A DNA stretch of 64,000 bases from Streptomyces smyrnaeus (GCF_017676345.1 NZ_JAFFZM010000008.1:248001-312000), one strand, 5' to 3'. Shown: positions 7,265 to 16,710, numbered from the stretch's first letter. Notes: generated from the letters alone by a model not told the origin. A program made the numbers and translations.

Positions 7265-8496
7265 AGGCGGTCATCTGCGGCGCCGGCATCGCCGGACTCG
7301 CGCTCGCTCATCAACTGGCGGCGCACGGGTGGCAGGTCGAGGTCGTCGAACAGGCCCGGGGCCCGCGCGAACAGGGCTACATGATCGATTTCTTCGGCAT
7401 CGGCTACGAAGCGGCCGAGGAAATGGGGCTGCTGCCCAGGCTGCAGGAGCTGGGCTACATGATCAGTGAGGCGGCCTTCATGGACGAGCGGGGCCGCCGC
7501 CGGGCGGGACTGGACTACGGGGAGTTCTCCGACGCGACGGGCGGCAAACTGCTCAGCATCATGCGCCCCGACCTGGAACTCGCCCTGCGGGAGAGCCTGC
7601 CCGCCGAGGTACGAGTGCGCTACGGCATGACCGTCACGGACGTGATGGAGGAGGCAGACAGGCCAGGTGTGGCGCACAGGGCAGAAGGGGCGGACAGGGA
7701 CGCCGGGGTACGCGTCACGCTCAGCGACGGCAGCGTCCGGGAAGCCGACCTGCTGGTGGGCGCGGACGGAATCCACTCCACCGTGCGTTCCTTGGTCTTC
7801 GGCCGGCAGGGCACCGACGAGCAGTGCCTGCGCCATCTGGGCTTCCACACCGCGGCGTTCGTCTTCGACGAACCTCAGGTGCGCGAGCAGGTCGCGGGCC
7901 GCTTCTGCCTGACCGACACGGTCGGACGTCAGATGGGGTTCTACGCACTGCGCAACGGCAAGGTCGCCGCCTTCGCGGTGCACCGGGTGGACGACCCGTC
8001 CGCACCGCTTCCGAAGGACACACGAAGCGCGGTGCGGGAGATCTACGGTCCGCTCGGCTGGGTGGTGCCGCGCGCGCTGGCCGCCTGTCCTCCTTCCGAG
8101 GAGATCTACTACGACCATGTGGCGCAGACGGTCCTGCCCCACTGGAGCCGCGGCCGGACCGTACTGGTCGGCGACGCCTGCTACGCCGTCTCGCTGCTGG
8201 CGGGCCAGGGCGCCTCGCTGGGCGTCGCGGGCGCCCACGTGCTCGCCGCGCAACTGGCGGCCGCCGGCGGGGACGTACGCGCCGGACTGGAGCGGTACGA
8301 GCAGCTGTGGCGCCCGGTGGCCGAGGACAAGCAGCGCGTGGCCCTCCAGGGGACGCGCTGGTTCCTGCCCAACAGCAGGGCCCGGCTACGGATGCGCAGG
8401 GCGGCGATGCGGCTCTCGGGGCTGCCCGGGGTCAACCGGCTGATCGCCTCGGCGGTGACGGGCAAGCCGGCGGAACTGGGCCAGCTGACGAAGTGA
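7261..8496 (+). CDS. FAD-dependent monooxygenase (aromatic hydroxylase type)
   Basis: 411 residues. The N-terminal Rossmann motif is GAGIAGLALAHQLAAHGW. A second FAD-binding motif, VGDACYAVSLLAGQGASLGV, sits near residue 305, and the DG motif LLVGADGIHSTVRS near residue 165 is typical of class A flavin monooxygenases such as TetX and PHBH relatives. It probably hydroxylates or epoxidises a small aromatic or antibiotic-like substrate using NAD(P)H and O2; the substrate is unknown. Coupled to the TetR gene, which suggests induction by its substrate and a possible detoxification role. Confidence 0.87.
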   Translation: MKAVICGAGIAGLALAHQLAAHGWQVEVVEQARGPREQGYMIDFFGIGYEAAEEMGLLPRLQELGYMISEAAFMDERGRRRAGLDYGEFSDATGGKLLSIMRPDLELALRESLPAEVRVRYGMTVTDVMEEADRPGVAHRAEGADRDAGVRVTLSDGSVREADLLVGADGIHSTVRSLVFGRQGTDEQCLRHLGFHTAAFVFDEPQVREQVAGRFCLTDTVGRQMGFYALRNGKVAAFAVHRVDDPSAPLPKDTRSAVREIYGPLGWVVPRALAACPPSEEIYYDHVAQTVLPHWSRGRTVLVGDACYAVSLLAGQGASLGVAGAHVLAAQLAAAGGDVRAGLERYEQLWRPVAEDKQRVALQGTRWFLPNSRARLRMRRAAMRLSGLPGVNRLIASAVTGKPAELGQLTK

Positions 8497-8680
8497 CGCG
8501 CCCCTTTCGAGAGGCCACCGAAAATTCTTCCGGAACAGCGATGAGTTCCGTCGCCGCGCCTTGTCTACTACTGCGTGGAGCCTTTCACCCCCTGTCGGGC
8601 CAGGGCCCACAAAGAAGGACAGCAAGAGGAACGACACCAACTGTCAGGATGCGCAGCGGAGCGCAGAGAAGAGGCACATC

Positions 8681-9085
8681 ATGTCCCGGAAGATCTTCGT
8701 CAACCTGCCGGTGAAGGACCTGGACCGCAGCGTCGACTTCTTCACCAAGTGCGGCTTCTCGTTCAATCCGCAGTTCACGGACGAGAACGCCACCTGCATG
8801 GTGATCAGTGACGACATCTTCGTGATGCTGCTGGTCGAACCGTTCTTCACGTCCTTCTCGAAGCGGGAGATCCCCGACACCGCGCGGACCAGCGAGGTGC
8901 TGGTCGCCTTGTCGGCCGACAGCCGCGAGGAGGTCGACGAGCTGGTGGACACCGCGCTGACCGCCGGCGCCCAGCCGCACGGCGACACGCAGGAGGAGGG
9001 CCCGATGTACGGGCGTTCCTTCGCCGACCCGGACGGCCACATCTGGGAGGTCATGTGGATGGACCCGACGGCCTTCGAGGGCTGA
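8681..9085 (+). CDS. VOC-family (glyoxalase/bleomycin-resistance-like) protein
   Basis: 134 residues, one complete vicinal-oxygen-chelate domain made of two beta-alpha-beta-beta-beta modules. Visible motifs are KIFVNLPVKDLDRSVDFF at the start and GRSFADPDGHIWEVMWMD at the end, where the H and E are typical metal ligands. It resembles the lactoylglutathione lyase-like VOC proteins of unknown substrate that are common in Streptomyces. The ATG follows GAAGAGG. A 184-base gap without recognisable sites separates it from the monooxygenase gene, and a hairpin follows it. Confidence 0.85.
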   Translation: MSRKIFVNLPVKDLDRSVDFFTKCGFSFNPQFTDENATCMVISDDIFVMLLVEPFFTSFSKREIPDTARTSEVLVALSADSREEVDELVDTALTAGAQPHGDTQEEGPMYGRSFADPDGHIWEVMWMDPTAFEG

Positions 9086-9115
9086 CCACCGGGCTGCGCC
9101 CCCGGCCACGGCGAG

Positions 9116-9136
9116 GGGCCCGCGAGCTGCGGGCCC
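9116..9136. terminator. Bidirectional hairpin
   Basis: GGGCCCGC (9116-9123) and GCGGGCCC (9129-9136) form a perfect 8-base-pair stem with a 5-base loop, between the convergent VOC and NmrA-like genes. Confidence 0.55.
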
Positions 9137-9154
9137 GCCCGGCGGTCAGCAGCC

Positions 9155-10006
9155 TCAGCGGAAGTCCTCGGCGTGGTCCCGGGCCCACTGCGCGAAGCTG
9201 CGGCCGGGACTGCCGGTGAGCTGCTCGACCCCCGGGGAGACCTGTGCCGGTACGTCCACCGAGTGGGCGGCGATGTCGAGCAGCACTTCGGCGATCTCGG
9301 CGGGGGTGCCGGCGGCGATCATGTCCGCGCGGGCCTCCTGCTGCGAGATCTCCTCGTACCGCAGGCTCCGTCCTGTCGCTTCCGCGATGAGGCGGAGCTG
9401 ATCGGCCTGGCTCAGCGACGCCGGGCCCGTCAGCGCCGGGGTGGCTCCGCGGGCCTCCAGCGCTCCGGTCAGCGCGAGGACGGCGACGGCGGCGATGTCG
9501 TCCTCGTGGATGGGCGCCACCTGGGCCCGGGCCTGGGCGGCGCGCAACACCCCGTCGCGCCGCAGGCCGGCGGCCCACGCGAGGGTGTTGGTGGCGAACA
9601 TGCCGGGCCGCAGATGCGTCCACCGCATGCCCGCGGTCGCTGCCACCGCCTCCACCTCTTCCTCCATCGACCGGTGGTGCTCCGCGATGGGGTTGTGCGG
9701 GTCCACGGGCATGGCGGACTCGATGACCGAGGACGACGAGAGGGTCACCACCTGCTCCACTCCGCGCTCGGCCGCGAGCCGGAGCAGCTCGCCGACTCCG
9801 CTCCGAAGAGCCGCGGGGTTCAAAAAGACGGCAGAGACGCCCTCCAGTGCGGCGCCCAGGTCATCCGCCCCCACCGGTGTGGCGCCGTCGGGCAGCCGTG
9901 CGCGGTCGGGGCTCCTGGTCAGACCGCGGACCTTGTGCCCCTCGGCGGTCAGACGGGAGACGAGTGGGCGGCCGACGTTCCCGGTCGCTCCGGTCACCAG
10001 AATCAT
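9155..10006 (-). CDS. NmrA-like NAD(P)-binding protein
   Basis: 283 residues. The atypical short-chain dehydrogenase Rossmann motif VTGATGNVGRPLVSRL is at residues 4-19. The canonical Tyr-x-x-x-Lys pair is not evident, as expected for NmrA/HSCARG relatives that act as redox sensors or NAD(P)H:quinone reductases. The segment MRWTHLRPGMFATNTLAW matches the family's substrate region. The ATG at 10004-10006 has AAGGAG 7 bases upstream. It is divergent from a TetR gene across two near-palindromic sites, so it is the probable target of that repressor. Confidence 0.85.
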   Translation of the reverse strand: MILVTGATGNVGRPLVSRLTAEGHKVRGLTRSPDRARLPDGATPVGADDLGAALEGVSAVFLNPAALRSGVGELLRLAAERGVEQVVTLSSSSVIESAMPVDPHNPIAEHHRSMEEEVEAVAATAGMRWTHLRPGMFATNTLAWAAGLRRDGVLRAAQARAQVAPIHEDDIAAVAVLALTGALEARGATPALTGPASLSQADQLRLIAEATGRSLRYEEISQQEARADMIAAGTPAEIAEVLLDIAAHSVDVPAQVSPGVEQLTGSPGRSFAQWARDHAEDFR

Positions 10007-10046
10007 GCTGCTCTCCTTCTTGTCGCCTTCTTGCCACCGCACACTC

Positions 10047-10084
10047 TTCAACCAATTGGGTGAAGAAGTCAACCAGGTGGATGA
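10047..10084. promoter_or_regulatory. Two phased TetR operator candidates
   Basis: TTCAACCAATTGGGTGAA (10047-10064) is an 18-base near-palindrome with one mismatched pair. TCAACCAGGTGGATGA (10069-10084) shares its TCAACCA half-site. Their centres are 21 bases apart, about two helical turns, within the 106-base divergent promoter of the NmrA-like and TetR genes. Confidence 0.65.
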
Positions 10085-10112
10085 ACTCGCTCGGCACCGC
10101 TACGCTGGCGCC

Positions 10113-10727
10113 GTGAGTGACGAACCCGCGCCCCCGTCCGACGCACCCGGCCCGCGCCGTGCGCGCCGCCCGGAGGCCCGCAAGCTCGACCCGGAGCGCT
10201 CCTGCCGGCTCCTGCTGGAAGCGGCCATGGAGGAGTTCGCCGCCAAGGGGTTCGCCGGGGCACGGGTACAGGACATCGCCGACCGGGCAGGACTCAACAA
10301 GCAGCTGATCGCTTACCACTTCGGTGGCAAGGAAGGGCTCTGGAACGAGCTGAGCCGGCTCTGGGTCCACCAGGAGGAGACGTTCAACCAGCCGGACACG
10401 CCGCTGGAGGAGGTGCTGGTCCGCCATCTGCACCAGGCCCTGGACGACCCCAGGGGTTCCCGGCTCAACGCCTGGGCGGGGCTGACCGGTGCGGGCCCTG
10501 AGGTCGAGCGCGAGGACCTGTCGGACATGGAGCGCCGTAAGGAAGCCGGGGAGATCGGCGAAGACCTCGACCCGGGCGCCGTCCTGCTGCTGCTGATGGG
10601 GGCGGTCGCCCTGCCCGTGGTGACGCCGCACACGGTCCGTTCGGTGCTCGGTATGGACCCGCGGTCGTCCGAGTTCCGGGAGTTCTACACCGAACAACTG
10701 CGCCGGATCGTCCGGCGCCTCGGCTGA
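10113..10727 (+). CDS. TetR-family regulator
   Basis: 204 residues. The helix-turn-helix spans residues 25-75 (LLLEAAMEEFAAKGFAGARV, then DIADRAGLNKQLIAYHFGGK). The C-terminal domain matches the size of AcrR-type repressors. The start is GTG at 10113; no Shine-Dalgarno is visible, but TACGCT lies 13-8 bases upstream, so the transcript may be leaderless. It is divergent from the NmrA-like gene, and the two operators at 10047-10084 overlap both promoters. Ligand unknown. Confidence 0.87.
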   Translation: MSDEPAPPSDAPGPRRARRPEARKLDPERSCRLLLEAAMEEFAAKGFAGARVQDIADRAGLNKQLIAYHFGGKEGLWNELSRLWVHQEETFNQPDTPLEEVLVRHLHQALDDPRGSRLNAWAGLTGAGPEVEREDLSDMERRKEAGEIGEDLDPGAVLLLLMGAVALPVVTPHTVRSVLGMDPRSSEFREFYTEQLRRIVRRLG

Positions 10728-11001
10728 GGCGGGCGCCTCGGCCGAGGCCGTCACACGTCTCGTCGGCCCGGCCTGGTACGGCCCGGGCACGCCGTCGCGG
10801 ACGGCTGCAGGTCCTACGACCAAGGTCCGACCCGGAACCCGGCATTCCGTGCGCTCTCCCGGAGTTGTACCCGGTGAGCGGCCGACGCCGATCCCGCCTC
10901 CCCGGCACCGTCGCCGCCTTTGTCGTCCCTGTCGTCCTTGCGGCGGCCTGCCGTCGGCCTGTCGTCGGCCTGGTCGCCGTTCGAGCCAGAGGAGTATCCG
11001 G
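10728..11001. other. Non-coding gap with palindrome at its 5' end
   Basis: The 14-base perfect palindrome GCCTCGGCCGAGGC at 10735-10748 follows the TetR stop and may be a terminator. The remaining bases contain no gene or site that I can support, apart from the promoter expected for the next gene. Confidence 0.4.
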
Positions 11002-11394
11002 ATGCCGGTTCAGCTCAATCACACCATCGTGTACTCCAGCGACAAGAAGCGGTCGGCCGAGTTCCTCGCCGACCTGCTGGGGCTTGAGGTGCGTCCGCAG
11101 TACGGTCCGTTCCTGCCGGTCGTCACCGCCAACGATGTGGCGCTCGACTTCGCGGACGCCGGGGAGGAGCCGATCACGCCGCAGCACTACGCGTTCCTCG
11201 TCTCCGAAGAGGAGTTCGACACCATCTTCGCCCGGATCCAAGAGGCACGGCTCACCTACTACGCCGACCCCATGCGCAGCCGCCCCGGCGAGATCAACCA
11301 CAACGACGGCGGGCGCGGCGTCTACTGGGCCGACCCGGACGGGCACATGCTGGAGATCATCACGCGCCACTACGGCGGCGAAAAGCCCGCCTGA
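11002..11394 (+). CDS. VOC-family protein
   Basis: 130 residues, a single VOC domain. Motifs include LNHTIVYSSDKKRSAEFLAD at the start and GGRGVYWADPDGHMLEIITR at the end, with H8 and the terminal E as likely metal ligands. Relatives include glyoxalase I, extradiol dioxygenases and drug-binding proteins; no substrate can be assigned. The ATG has AGAGGAG about 8 bases upstream. It is unrelated in sequence detail to the VOC gene at 8681 and stands alone; its stop is 28 bases from the stop of the convergent membrane protein gene. Confidence 0.83.
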   Translation: MPVQLNHTIVYSSDKKRSAEFLADLLGLEVRPQYGPFLPVVTANDVALDFADAGEEPITPQHYAFLVSEEEFDTIFARIQEARLTYYADPMRSRPGEINHNDGGRGVYWADPDGHMLEIITRHYGGEKPA

Positions 11395-11422
11395 GGGCCG
11401 GGAGTCCGCCCGGCGGTCGCGA

Positions 11423-13540
11423 TCAGTCCGCCGTGTCCCCGCCGTCCTCCTTGTCGGGGCACGGTGTGCCGCGCGGCAGCTTGTAGGGGGCAGCGATGCG
11501 GTAGACGCCCGGGCGCGGCGCGTCCAGCACCGTCCAGGTGTCCAGCACCGGCTCGTCCTTGCCCTCCGGCGGCGGGCCGCCGAAGGTGGGTTCTGCCTTG
11601 CGCAGACAGCCGTGGGTGTTGTCGCCCTCGCCCGAGGGCGGCGCCACCCGGCCCCCGTCCTTGTCGACCAGCCCGAGCCACGGCGAGTACGGCACCCGCA
11701 CCAGCACGCGTCCGCTCTCCCGTACGCGTACGGTCACGCTCTCCGCGTCGGCACGCTCGACGGACGCCGAGGAGTCGACCAGCGGCACCGGATCCTTGAC
11801 CCGGAAGAGCCGCCAGCTCTCGTCGGACCAGATCTCCTCCAGATACGGCTGGCCCTGCCCCACCAGCTTGGCCTCGGCGACGCCGCCGGCGATGTCGGGC
11901 GGGTCAGCGGGGAGGACGACGTAGTGCACGGCCCAGCGGCGCAACCACGCGTGGTAGCGCTCGGGGCTGAGATTCTCCTCGTAGAAGAGCGGATTGCGCT
12001 CCAGGTCGGCCTGCCGGTTCCAGCCGCGCGCCAGATTGACGTACGGAGCCAGCGCCGAGGCCTCCCGGTGGCTGTTGACGGGCACGACCTCGACCCGCGC
12101 CCGGTCCGCGTCGACCTTCTTGAGCTGGGCGAGCAGTGGCTTCAACTCGCGGGACCAGTTGGTGTCGGGAGTGGTGTGCAGCACGTCCCAGGTGGGCTTG
12201 CCGATCTGCCAGCCGAATGTCACCAGCAGCGCCAGCGCCATGGCCAGGCCGCGCCGGGACTTCCACGGCTGCCACCCGTGCCCCACCGCGATCGGCACGG
12301 CCGCCAGCAGCGCCACCCCGCCGAACAGCAGTCCGAGCCGTTCCACGTTGGAGCCGACCTGCGAGGGGATCGCCCAGGTCAGCACGATGCCCAGGGCATA
12401 GATGGCGCCGCCGACCCGTACCGCCATCCACGTCTTGGGGACGAGGAGCACCACGGCTACGGCGCCCAGCACGGGGAAGATCAGCGACACGAACGGCATC
12501 GGCTGCACCCCGGTGAACGGGAAGAGCAGCGCCGAGCAGGCCACGACCGCCGGCGGCGGAAGGGCGACCGCGAACATCGCGGCGGGCCTGCGCGCCAGCA
12601 GCAGCGAGGCCGCGACCACCTCCAGGAACAGCCCGGCGACGGGGCTGGCCGCCGTCGCCAGCGCGGCCAGCAGTATCGCGAGCGCAGCCCGCGTATACCG
12701 CGCGGGGCGGCTGGCGCGCCCACCGCGCCAGCGCGCCGGCCACGTCCAGACGACGGCTACCGCGCCGAGCCCGAAGAGCACGCCCAGCGCGAAGGTCACC
12801 CGCCCGGAGGCGGCGTTGCACGCGAAGGCGAAGGCGCCCCACAGCGAGGGCAGCAGCGGTTTGGGCACGGTCCGCGCCAGGAGCAGCGACAGCAGTCCCG
12901 CGGAGAGCACTCCGGAGATGATCAGCGTCGTACGGACCCCGATCACCGCCATCAGATACGGCGAGATGACGCTGTAGGAGAAGGGGTGCAGCCCGCCGTA
13001 CCAGGCGAGGTTGTAGGCGGAGCCGGGGTGCTCCCCGGCGAACTCGGCCCAGGCGTCCTGCGCGGCCAGGTCCCCGCCGCCGCTGGCGAGGAACCACAGC
13101 CAGAGCAGGTGGAGCACCGACGCGACCGCCAGCGTGATACCGACGACGGGCAGCGGCCGGGAGACCTCGTTCCATCGCCGTAGCCCACCGCCGAGGCCGC
13201 CGACACCGACGCCGACACCTGCACCTTCGGCCCCCGCCGCCCCGCCGCTGCCGTCGCTGTCGGCCTTGCCTGCCTTGTCGGCGTTGCCGGTGGTGCCGGT
13301 GGTCTTGTCGGCAGCGGTTCCGCTGTCGGCCGTCCCGCTGTCCGGGGGATCGCTGCCCGAGGGCTCCGCGTTCGCCGCCGGGTGCGCGTCCGTGCCCGCC
13401 CGACCCGGCTCCGGGCGTTGCCCGGGCACGGGTGTGCGAACGGCGCCCGCGGCGTCGTTCACGCCCGGGCTCTCCGCTATCTCACCTGCGCCGGGGTCGG
13501 GGTCCGACTCCGGCATACGTGGTGGGTGCACAGTGGCCAC
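11423..13540 (-). CDS. Large polytopic membrane protein with C-terminal exposed domain
   Basis: 705 residues. Residues 1-100 are low-complexity and rich in Gly, Pro, Asp and Ala. Residues 110-450 contain about ten to twelve hydrophobic helices, for example VVGITLAVASVLHLLWLWFL and LFVTFGW-like segments. The last 250 residues are soluble and contain Asp- and Trp-rich motifs. This layout recalls glycosyltransferase-39/GT-C-like membrane enzymes or large permease-like proteins, but no catalytic motif is certain. The start is GTG at 13538-13540 with GGGAGAG 7 bases upstream. It is downstream of the D,D-carboxypeptidase gene in the same direction (191-base gap), consistent with a cell-envelope role. 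Confidence 0.7.
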   Translation of the reverse strand: MATVHPPRMPESDPDPGAGEIAESPGVNDAAGAVRTPVPGQRPEPGRAGTDAHPAANAEPSGSDPPDSGTADSGTAADKTTGTTGNADKAGKADSDGSGGAAGAEGAGVGVGVGGLGGGLRRWNEVSRPLPVVGITLAVASVLHLLWLWFLASGGGDLAAQDAWAEFAGEHPGSAYNLAWYGGLHPFSYSVISPYLMAVIGVRTTLIISGVLSAGLLSLLLARTVPKPLLPSLWGAFAFACNAASGRVTFALGVLFGLGAVAVVWTWPARWRGGRASRPARYTRAALAILLAALATAASPVAGLFLEVVAASLLLARRPAAMFAVALPPPAVVACSALLFPFTGVQPMPFVSLIFPVLGAVAVVLLVPKTWMAVRVGGAIYALGIVLTWAIPSQVGSNVERLGLLFGGVALLAAVPIAVGHGWQPWKSRRGLAMALALLVTFGWQIGKPTWDVLHTTPDTNWSRELKPLLAQLKKVDADRARVEVVPVNSHREASALAPYVNLARGWNRQADLERNPLFYEENLSPERYHAWLRRWAVHYVVLPADPPDIAGGVAEAKLVGQGQPYLEEIWSDESWRLFRVKDPVPLVDSSASVERADAESVTVRVRESGRVLVRVPYSPWLGLVDKDGGRVAPPSGEGDNTHGCLRKAEPTFGGPPPEGKDEPVLDTWTVLDAPRPGVYRIAAPYKLPRGTPCPDKEDGGDTAD

Positions 13541-13731
13541 TGCGCTCTCTCCCCGTCCTCCCCGTACGGATGTGCGGCTCAGATCCGCACGACGTTACCG
13601 GACGACACCCCGGCGCCTCCCGCTGGCCCACGCGCCCGGGCCCGTGGGGGAACGAGCGGGACGCGCGGGCCCGGCGAGCCATGAGCCGGACATGCCGACG
13701 GAACGGTGGACGCAGCGCGGCGCGGATTGGT

Positions 13732-16515
13732 TCAGCCGACGCGGGTCAGCTTGTCCGAGAACCCGGGCTCGCTCAGCTCCTCCTGGAGGGCGACCGGGAC
13801 CCTGACCTGGCCCGGGCCGTCCCCCACCGTCAGAGTGCCGACCTTGGTGCCCGGCTCGGCCGTGTGCGGGACGGTCTTGCCGCTGTCGGTCAGCCCCAGC
13901 TTCACCTTCAGGCCCGGCCAGCCCACGGCCGTCACGTCCTTGGTGGCCACGACGGGGGTCTTGCCGCCCATCTGGTCGTCCACATAGCCGACGACCTGGC
14001 CCTTCTTGACCACCTTCTTGGCGGTGAGCGCGTCCTGGCCGGCGTCGATCAGCTTCTTGCTGGCGGCCAGCACGGTGTCCAGGATCGACGGCTCGTACTG
14101 CCCGAGCACCGCACCGATGATCAGCTGCTTGGTGCCACCGATCTCCTTCTCGGCGGCGAACAGCAGATTTCCGCCCGCCTTGGTGGTCGTTCCCGTCTTG
14201 ATGCCGACGACGCCGTCCATCGGGACGAGCCTGTTCCAGTTGCTCTGCGTCTTGCCGTTGCCGTCGACGTACTGCGGCTGCCGCACGACCTCACGGAAGA
14301 GCGGGCTCTCCATCACCTTCTTGCCCAGCTTGACCTGGTCGGCAGCCGTGCTGACCGTCGAAGCCGTGAGACCGCTGGGGTCGGTGTAGTGGGTGTTGGT
14401 CATGCCCAGGTCCTTGGCGGCGGCGTTCATCTTCTTCACGAACGCCTTCTCCGAACTCGCGTCCCAGCGCGCCAGCAGCCGCGCCACATTGTTCGCGGAT
14501 GCGATCATGATCGCATCCATCGCTTCCCGCTGGGAGATCTTCGTGCCCGCCTCGACCTTGACGGTCGACTCGTTCTGCGCGCTCAGCCCGGCCTCGTCCT
14601 CAGCCTTCTGGTCGACGGGGATCATCTTCCCCTTCGACCCCTTCTTCACCGGGTGGTCCCGCAGGATGACGTAGGCGGTCATCACCTTCGCAACGCTGGC
14701 GATCGGCACCGGCTTCTGCTTGCCGTACGAGCCGAACGAGCCCAGCCCGTCCACATCGATCACGGCCTGCCCCTCGGAGGGCCAGGGCATGGACGGCTTG
14801 GAGCCCTCGAACGTGTACGTCTCGGAAGCCGTCATCGACAGCTCGGCCTCCGGCAGCGGACGCACCGCCTGCACGACGACGAAGACCACCGCGAGCAGCA
14901 GCACCAGCGGCGTCCAGATCTTCACCCGGCGGGTCAAGGTGCGCAGCGGCGTCTCGGGCGGCGGCGGGCTGTTGGTCAGCTGCGCCAGCAGGTCGAGCGG
15001 CTGCGGCTGGGAACCGCCCGCCTGCGCCGCCTCCGGGCTGCCCGGCATCGGCTGCTGCCGGGTGCGCTCCGGCTCGCTCTCGGCCGGGCTGGACGGCGGC
15101 GCCTGGGGCGCGCCCAGAGCCCCGGAGGCGCTGCCCGGAGCCGCCGCAGCCGGTCCCTCCGGCGCCCCTGCGGGGCGCGCCGGGGCCGCCGACCACGGAT
15201 TCGCGGTGGGCGCCGACGGCGACGCAGCGGGTTTGCGGGGCGCCGTCGGAGCCGCGGCACTCGCAGCCGCGGCCGCCGACGTGGCCGGCTTGGCGGGGGT
15301 GCGGGGCTCGTCGGCGGACCGGAGCGGGACGAACTGGCTGGTCCGCTCGGCGTCCGACTCCTCGCTGCCCCCCTTGTCCCGGTCGTCCCGTTCCCGGGGA
15401 TCGGTCACCCCCGAAGGCGCGGCTGAACCCTTTCTTCCGGCCTTATCGGTCTTTGCGGCCTTATCGGTCCTATTGGTCTTTTCGGTCCCGTCGGCCCCGC
15501 TGGCCCCATTGGCCCCGTCGGCCTTGGTGGCCTCATCGCCCTTGGGGCTCCGGTCGGCCTTGTCGGCCCTCTCGGGCTTTCCGGCCTGTGCCGACTTCTC
15601 CCCGATGCCGTTGCTGCCACTGGCGCCGCCGGACGGGCCCTGGGCACGCCCGACATCGGGGGCGCGGAAGACCGCCGTCGCCTGATCGACAGCGGGGGTG
15701 TCCTTCTCGCCCTCGCCGCCCGCGTCAGCCTTGCCGACCTTGCCGGCCCCATCAGCCTTGCCGTTCTTGCCGCCCCGGCCGGACTTGTCGGCCTCCTCGG
15801 CGTCCTTCGCCTCCTTGGCCGCTCCGAAGAACGCCGAGGTCAAACGCTCGGCGCGGTCGGCTGCCGCAATGTCGTCCTCGGTGCCGGCGCGGTCGCCCTC
15901 ACGCCGCAGGACTCCGAACATTGCGGTCGGCGCGTCGCCCTGGGCGGCGGTGTCGGCACCCTTCGCCGGTGCGTCGTCGGACCCGGTCCCCTCCGGCTTC
16001 GGGCGGACGGGAAGATCGCTGGAGGCGGCGCCGTCGCCGGTCTCCGCGGCGCGCTCGCCGTCACCGGTTCCCTCGCCCTTGCCGTCGTCCTGGGCGGCCT
16101 GAGAGCCGTCGCCGCCCTCCGCGTCGGCCGGGGCGCTGTCGCCCGCGACCCAGGCCGCCACGGCGGACTTCAGCCGCTCGTCACCCTCGTCGCCCCCATC
16201 CCGGCTCTGGTCGTCCCGCGCCTGCCGGTCGCCGTCGGGTCCGTCGGCCGCGCCGTCCCGCTCCGTCGCCCCGTCCGGCGTGCCGCCGGGAGGTGTGGGC
16301 GCGGGGATCTTCGACGGGTTGCCGTCCTGTGTCGCGGTTCCGGCGCCGTTCTCTGCCCCGGAGCCCTTCGCCCGCTTCTTTTCGGCCGTCTCGTCGGGCC
16401 GTGCAACCGTCCCGCTGCTCCCCGTCGTCTCCCCCGACGACCTCTCCCGCTCCGACCTGTCGGGGGATTCGCCCGCCACCAATGCCTCCTGATGCTGCTG
16501 CTCGCCGCTCGCCAT
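13732..16515 (-). CDS. Membrane-anchored D-alanyl-D-alanine carboxypeptidase with long disordered N-terminus
   Basis: 927 residues. The C-terminal 390 form a serine-type D,D-carboxypeptidase (peptidase S11): SVAK (SxxK, near residue 606), SAN (near 672) and KTG within VGIKTGTTTKAGG (near 773). It trims the terminal D-Ala of peptidoglycan stem peptides outside the cell. One transmembrane helix (WTPLVLLLAVVFVVVQAV, near residue 530) precedes it. The first 525 residues are cytoplasmic, highly charged and low-complexity (Asp, Glu, Lys, Gly, Ala), whereas typical S11 enzymes are 300-450 residues in total. The ATG at 16513-16515 is chosen; an upstream GTG at 16551 with AAGGAG farther away is possible. 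Confidence 0.88.
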   Translation of the reverse strand: MASGEQQHQEALVAGESPDRSERERSSGETTGSSGTVARPDETAEKKRAKGSGAENGAGTATQDGNPSKIPAPTPPGGTPDGATERDGAADGPDGDRQARDDQSRDGGDEGDERLKSAVAAWVAGDSAPADAEGGDGSQAAQDDGKGEGTGDGERAAETGDGAASSDLPVRPKPEGTGSDDAPAKGADTAAQGDAPTAMFGVLRREGDRAGTEDDIAAADRAERLTSAFFGAAKEAKDAEEADKSGRGGKNGKADGAGKVGKADAGGEGEKDTPAVDQATAVFRAPDVGRAQGPSGGASGSNGIGEKSAQAGKPERADKADRSPKGDEATKADGANGASGADGTEKTNRTDKAAKTDKAGRKGSAAPSGVTDPRERDDRDKGGSEESDAERTSQFVPLRSADEPRTPAKPATSAAAAASAAAPTAPRKPAASPSAPTANPWSAAPARPAGAPEGPAAAAPGSASGALGAPQAPPSSPAESEPERTRQQPMPGSPEAAQAGGSQPQPLDLLAQLTNSPPPPETPLRTLTRRVKIWTPLVLLLAVVFVVVQAVRPLPEAELSMTASETYTFEGSKPSMPWPSEGQAVIDVDGLGSFGSYGKQKPVPIASVAKVMTAYVILRDHPVKKGSKGKMIPVDQKAEDEAGLSAQNESTVKVEAGTKISQREAMDAIMIASANNVARLLARWDASSEKAFVKKMNAAAKDLGMTNTHYTDPSGLTASTVSTAADQVKLGKKVMESPLFREVVRQPQYVDGNGKTQSNWNRLVPMDGVVGIKTGTTTKAGGNLLFAAEKEIGGTKQLIIGAVLGQYEPSILDTVLAASKKLIDAGQDALTAKKVVKKGQVVGYVDDQMGGKTPVVATKDVTAVGWPGLKVKLGLTDSGKTVPHTAEPGTKVGTLTVGDGPGQVRVPVALQEELSEPGFSDKLTRVG

Positions 16516-16710
16516 ACCAGTTAACAGTGTCCTACGCACCGAAGGCGCCACCGGCGTGGCGGGGCTCCTTCGGAGGGCGGCCTCCGTGGCCCCCCTCAGC
16601 GCCAGACGAGAACGACATACCTACTGGTTCCCACCCATAAGGTTCGGGCGCTCTCGACAGACCATTGTGAGAGGGGTCACCCTGTCATTCATCCACGCGG
16701 GGAGGCATGG

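Noticed and set aside
10865..13183. A 772-residue open frame on the + strand
   Set aside because: It is the antisense shadow of the membrane protein gene and overlaps the VOC gene in another frame.
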